Of a DNA stretch of 24,355 bases, positions 21,822 to 24,355 are shown one piece after another. The position numbers and the translations under genes were made by a program. Numbering within the stretch: position 1 is the first letter of the stretch; the number at the start of each line of letters is the position of its first letter. The notes below the pieces were generated by a model. It saw nothing but the letters and a program-made list of their open reading frames with translations, was not told the DNA's origin and ran no database searches. Origin of the DNA: JACDET01 sp035568375 (GTDB lineage Bacteria > Patescibacteriota > Microgenomatia > Levybacterales > UBA12049); NCBI GenBank assembly GCA_035568375.1, contig DATMOG010000086.1, forward strand, positions 1 through 24,355, read 5' to 3'.

Positions 21822-21831
21822 ATTACAATCT

Positions 21832-22710
21832 ATGCAACTATCGATTATCTCTATCAACCATAAAAAACCCCAACAAGCCATTACGTGTATGGCATCGCTT
21901 TGGAAACAGTATCAAAAAGAATTTGAGGCAAACGAATTTGAGTATATTCTCGTCGATAATTTTTCAGAAGATGATTCACTTCATATCCTGGGAAAAGAAA
22001 TAAAAAAATATAAAAACTTTCACCTGCTCGCCAACAACCAAGATGCAGGCTTTGGTGCTGGTAATAATTTTGGAGTCAAAAAAGCACAAGGAACCTACCT
22101 GCTCTTTTTAAATGATGACACAATTGTTGAAGACAGAGGTATTGCTAAAATGCTCGAATATCTTAAACAGCATGAAGAAATTGGAGTATTGGGTGGAAAA
22201 ATTGTAAATTTTGATGGGAGCGAACAACTATCTTCAGGAAAATTTTATTCATTGTTCACTTTCACCCTTTTCATTTTAGGAATGCAACGATTTGGTCTTA
22301 TCGACAAAAATCCAAAAACGATTCAAGAAGTCGACTGGATAAAAGGTGCTCTTTTTATGATCAAAAAAACACTGTACGAAAAAGTAGGAGGTTATGACGA
22401 GCATATCTGGATGTATACTGAAGATATAGAGCTCTGTTATCGCATACACAAACACGGATTGAAATGTGTCTTCTTTCCAGATATTTCTATTAAACATAAA
22501 GAGCAAGGAAGCACGAATCGTACATTTGCCATTGTTAATATTTATAAAAATCTTCCTTACTTTTATAAAAAGCATAAATCCTCTTTTGCTTATCACTATG
22601 TAAAACTTCTTCTTAAAACAAAGGCAGCAGTATTACTTATGGTAGGCAAATTAACGCATAATAAATACCTAAAAGACACTTACTCTCAAGCACTTAATGC
22701 TGTAAAATAG
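21832..22710 (+). CDS. Family 2 glycosyltransferase
   Basis: The 292-residue GT2 enzyme shows VDNFSEDDS (nucleotide loop), AGFGAGNNFGVKKAQG, the metal-binding LNDDT motif, WIKGALFMIKKTLYEKVGGYDE, and TEDIELCYRIHKHG as the catalytic acid region. This pattern is that of rhamnosyltransferase-like GT2 proteins used in surface-glycan assembly. The C-terminal 50 residues are basic and hydrophobic (LLLKTKAAVLLMVGKL), suggesting membrane contact. It is the first of three GT2 genes in a row, with 11 bases to the next. GDP-D-rhamnose or the CDP-linked sugar are candidate donors, by context only. Confidence 0.9.
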   Translation: MQLSIISINHKKPQQAITCMASLWKQYQKEFEANEFEYILVDNFSEDDSLHILGKEIKKYKNFHLLANNQDAGFGAGNNFGVKKAQGTYLLFLNDDTIVEDRGIAKMLEYLKQHEEIGVLGGKIVNFDGSEQLSSGKFYSLFTFTLFILGMQRFGLIDKNPKTIQEVDWIKGALFMIKKTLYEKVGGYDEHIWMYTEDIELCYRIHKHGLKCVFFPDISIKHKEQGSTNRTFAIVNIYKNLPYFYKKHKSSFAYHYVKLLLKTKAAVLLMVGKLTHNKYLKDTYSQALNAVK

Positions 22711-22721
22711 AGCAGTTCTCT

Positions 22722-23660
22722 ATGAATAATAAAAATAGATCATTACTTTCAATCATCATGGTCAACCGCAACGCCAAGGATATTACTATCCAAGCCTTTG
22801 AATCGATTGAAAAAAGCTATCCTAAAGAAATAGCTGATGGCATCTATCAAGTAATCATCGTCGACAATGGTTCATCTGATAAATCACAAGATGCCATCAA
22901 AGCATATGCTAAAAAAACAAAAATTAAAAAATTTCATGCAGTCTTTAACCCTATTGGCCTTGGTTTTTCACGGGGCAATAATGCCGGTCTTCCCTATGCT
23001 GATGGTGAATATATCCTGTTTTTAAATAATGATACAATTGTCAACGAAAAAGTCTTGCCTTACATGATTTCTTTCCTTAAAGAACATCCAGATGCAGGCG
23101 CTGCTACCTGTAAAGTAAATCTTAGAAACGGTGGTATTGATGACGCATCGCATAGAAGCTTTCCTACCCCCTGGAATGCTATTTCACACTTTTCTGGTCT
23201 AGCTAAACTTTTCCCTCATACGAAACTTTTCGGAAGCTATGGAATGACCTATGTAAAAGATATGGAAAAAACACATGAAATTGATGCCCTCGCTGGAGCT
23301 TTCATGATAATGCCTCGAACAACAGGTGAAAAAGTTGGCTGGTGGGATGAAAATTTCTTTTTGTATGGTGAGGATATTGATTTTTGTTATCGAATTAAAA
23401 AAGCTGGTATGAAAATTTATTATGTCCCTGAAGTCTCAATTATTCATCTGAAAGGAACAACAATGGGTATCAGAAAAGAATCGCAAGATATTACGAAAGC
23501 ATCTAAAACAAGTAAAATTGAATCTCAAAATGCACGTTTTGATTCCATGAAAATCTTTTATAAGAAGCACTATCTCACCAAATATCCCAACTGGCTAACC
23601 ACTCTCATCTTTTGGCAGATAGAAAATATGCGAAGAAAAAACGTCAACAAATATCGCTAA
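22722..23660 (+). CDS. Family 2 glycosyltransferase
   Basis: The 312-residue GT2 enzyme has IIMVNRNAKD at its start, VDNGSSDKS, GLGFSRGNNAGLPYADGEY, the metal-binding LNNDT motif, LAGAFMIMPR, WWDENFFLYGEDIDFCYRIK with the catalytic acids, and IHLKGTTMG. It resembles the preceding enzyme over its whole catalytic domain, but differs in the region between the DxD and the acceptor part (ASHRSFPTPWNAISHF), so it probably uses another acceptor or sugar. The tail (about 255-312) is basic. It is probably co-transcribed with both neighbours; 14 bases separate it from the next GT2 gene. Confidence 0.9.
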   Translation: MNNKNRSLLSIIMVNRNAKDITIQAFESIEKSYPKEIADGIYQVIIVDNGSSDKSQDAIKAYAKKTKIKKFHAVFNPIGLGFSRGNNAGLPYADGEYILFLNNDTIVNEKVLPYMISFLKEHPDAGAATCKVNLRNGGIDDASHRSFPTPWNAISHFSGLAKLFPHTKLFGSYGMTYVKDMEKTHEIDALAGAFMIMPRTTGEKVGWWDENFFLYGEDIDFCYRIKKAGMKIYYVPEVSIIHLKGTTMGIRKESQDITKASKTSKIESQNARFDSMKIFYKKHYLTKYPNWLTTLIFWQIENMRRKNVNKYR

Positions 23661-23674
23661 TCATTTTTCCCATT

Positions 23675-24355
23675 ATGAAAAAAATTGCTATTGTTACTGT
23701 TACTTATAATACGGCAAAGGATACTGAACTATTCCTGAAATCGGTCGAGAAAATACATACCGTAGGATTTGCTCTTGATATTATTATTGTTGATAACGGA
23801 TCTGAGAAACCCTTTGAAATCCCAAAGGAATGTAAAGAGCTGCCTATTTCGCTTATCAGAATCAATCCAAATGTTGGCTTCACAGGTGGCTATAATCGAG
23901 GAATACAAGAAGCACTCAAACGTGATAATGACTATATCCTGATTATCAATAACGATACAATCGTTGCTCCGGAAATGATTACCAATCTCCTTACTCCACT
24001 GGAAAGAAATCCTGCAATCGGCATGACAGTGCCAAAAATATACTTTGCCAAAGGACATGAATATCATAAAGAAAAATACAAACCTGAAGAGCTAGGCAAA
24101 GTCATCTGGTATGCGGGGGGGCATCCTGATTGGAATAATGTCATGAGTATTCATAGGGGCCTTGATGAAGTAGATCATGGACAATACGATAAAGCAGAGG
24201 AAACTCTTTTTGCAACAGGTTGTTGTATGCTTATCAAAAAAGAGGTTCTCAAAAAAATTGGTGTATTTGACAATAGATATTTTCTGTATTACGAAGATGC
24301 AGATTTCAATGAACGGGTAAAACGAGCGGGCTACAAAATATATTATGTACCCACA
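23675..24355 (+). CDS. Family 2 glycosyltransferase, cut by the window edge
   Basis: An ATG at 23675 opens a frame that stays open for 227 codons to the last base of the window. The product starts MKKIAIVTVTYNT and shows VDNGSEKP, NVGFTGGYNRGIQEAL, the metal-binding INNDT motif, FATGCCMLIKKEVLKKIGVF, and YYEDADFNERVKRAGYK with the catalytic acids, so it is a GT2 enzyme of the same type as the two before it. A longer insert around residues 125-170 (HEYHKEKYKPEELGKVIWY) sets it apart. The gene continues beyond the window by perhaps 70-100 residues, judging from its relatives. Confidence 0.9.
   Translation, partial: MKKIAIVTVTYNTAKDTELFLKSVEKIHTVGFALDIIIVDNGSEKPFEIPKECKELPISLIRINPNVGFTGGYNRGIQEALKRDNDYILIINNDTIVAPEMITNLLTPLERNPAIGMTVPKIYFAKGHEYHKEKYKPEELGKVIWYAGGHPDWNNVMSIHRGLDEVDHGQYDKAEETLFATGCCMLIKKEVLKKIGVFDNRYFLYYEDADFNERVKRAGYKIYYVPT

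Overview
The window is AT-rich bacterial DNA that looks like a chromosomal piece of a Candidate Phyla Radiation (Patescibacteria) genome, probably a Microgenomates-type lineage. Reasons: small tightly packed genes, very few Shine-Dalgarno sequences, several apparently leaderless promoters, and the neighbourhood of YqeY, SecDF, DUF3048, DUF4446 and the DUF5679 zinc ribbon. TGA is clearly used as a stop (4-bp start/stop overlaps at 3020-3023, 14154-14157 and 18958-18961), so this is not one of the UGA-recoded CPR lineages. The taxon is an inference from gene content only.

Left part (1-8464), housekeeping and envelope: the tail of an unidentified gene, a YqeY protein, then on the minus strand a winged-helix/nucleotidyltransferase-like regulator followed by secD and secF. 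A minus-strand pair DUF4446-DUF3048 follows. On the plus strand come a basic single-membrane-span protein, the 47-residue DUF5679 zinc ribbon (with an exceptionally long Shine-Dalgarno and a strong terminator), a polytopic membrane protein with a PsbP-like C-terminal domain, and an alpha/beta hydrolase.

Middle part (8454-16080), minus strand: a surface-glycan block. In transcription order it is a Nudix hydrolase, UDP-glucose dehydrogenase, GDP-4-keto-6-deoxymannose reductase, GDP-mannose 4,6-dehydratase, a UDP-glucuronate decarboxylase-like SDR, a DPM1-like glycosyltransferase fused to GtrA, and a GT39-type membrane glycosyltransferase. This gives routes to UDP-glucuronate/UDP-xylose and GDP-D-rhamnose, plus lipid-phosphate-sugar synthesis and use.

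Right part (16147-24355), plus strand: an RmlD-like reductase, RfbF (CDP-glucose synthase), RfbG (CDP-glucose 4,6-dehydratase) and an RmlC-like 3,5-epimerase, which together look like a complete route to a CDP-6-deoxyhexose. Four GT2 glycosyltransferases follow, the last cut by the window edge. A single minus-strand gene of unknown family (20537-21658) interrupts the glycosyltransferases and is the least explained object here. No tRNA, rRNA, CRISPR array, insertion sequence or integrase was seen, and no gap without a gene exceeds 300 bases.

The most interesting points are: a CDP-sugar pathway that appears to have taken over dTDP-rhamnose-type epimerase and reductase enzymes; the orphan protein inside the glycan locus; a regulator with an altered nucleotidyltransferase motif translationally coupled to secDF; a recurring -10 box placed 6 nt before the ATG; and a perfect 12-bp inverted repeat over the likely promoter of the ugd operon.
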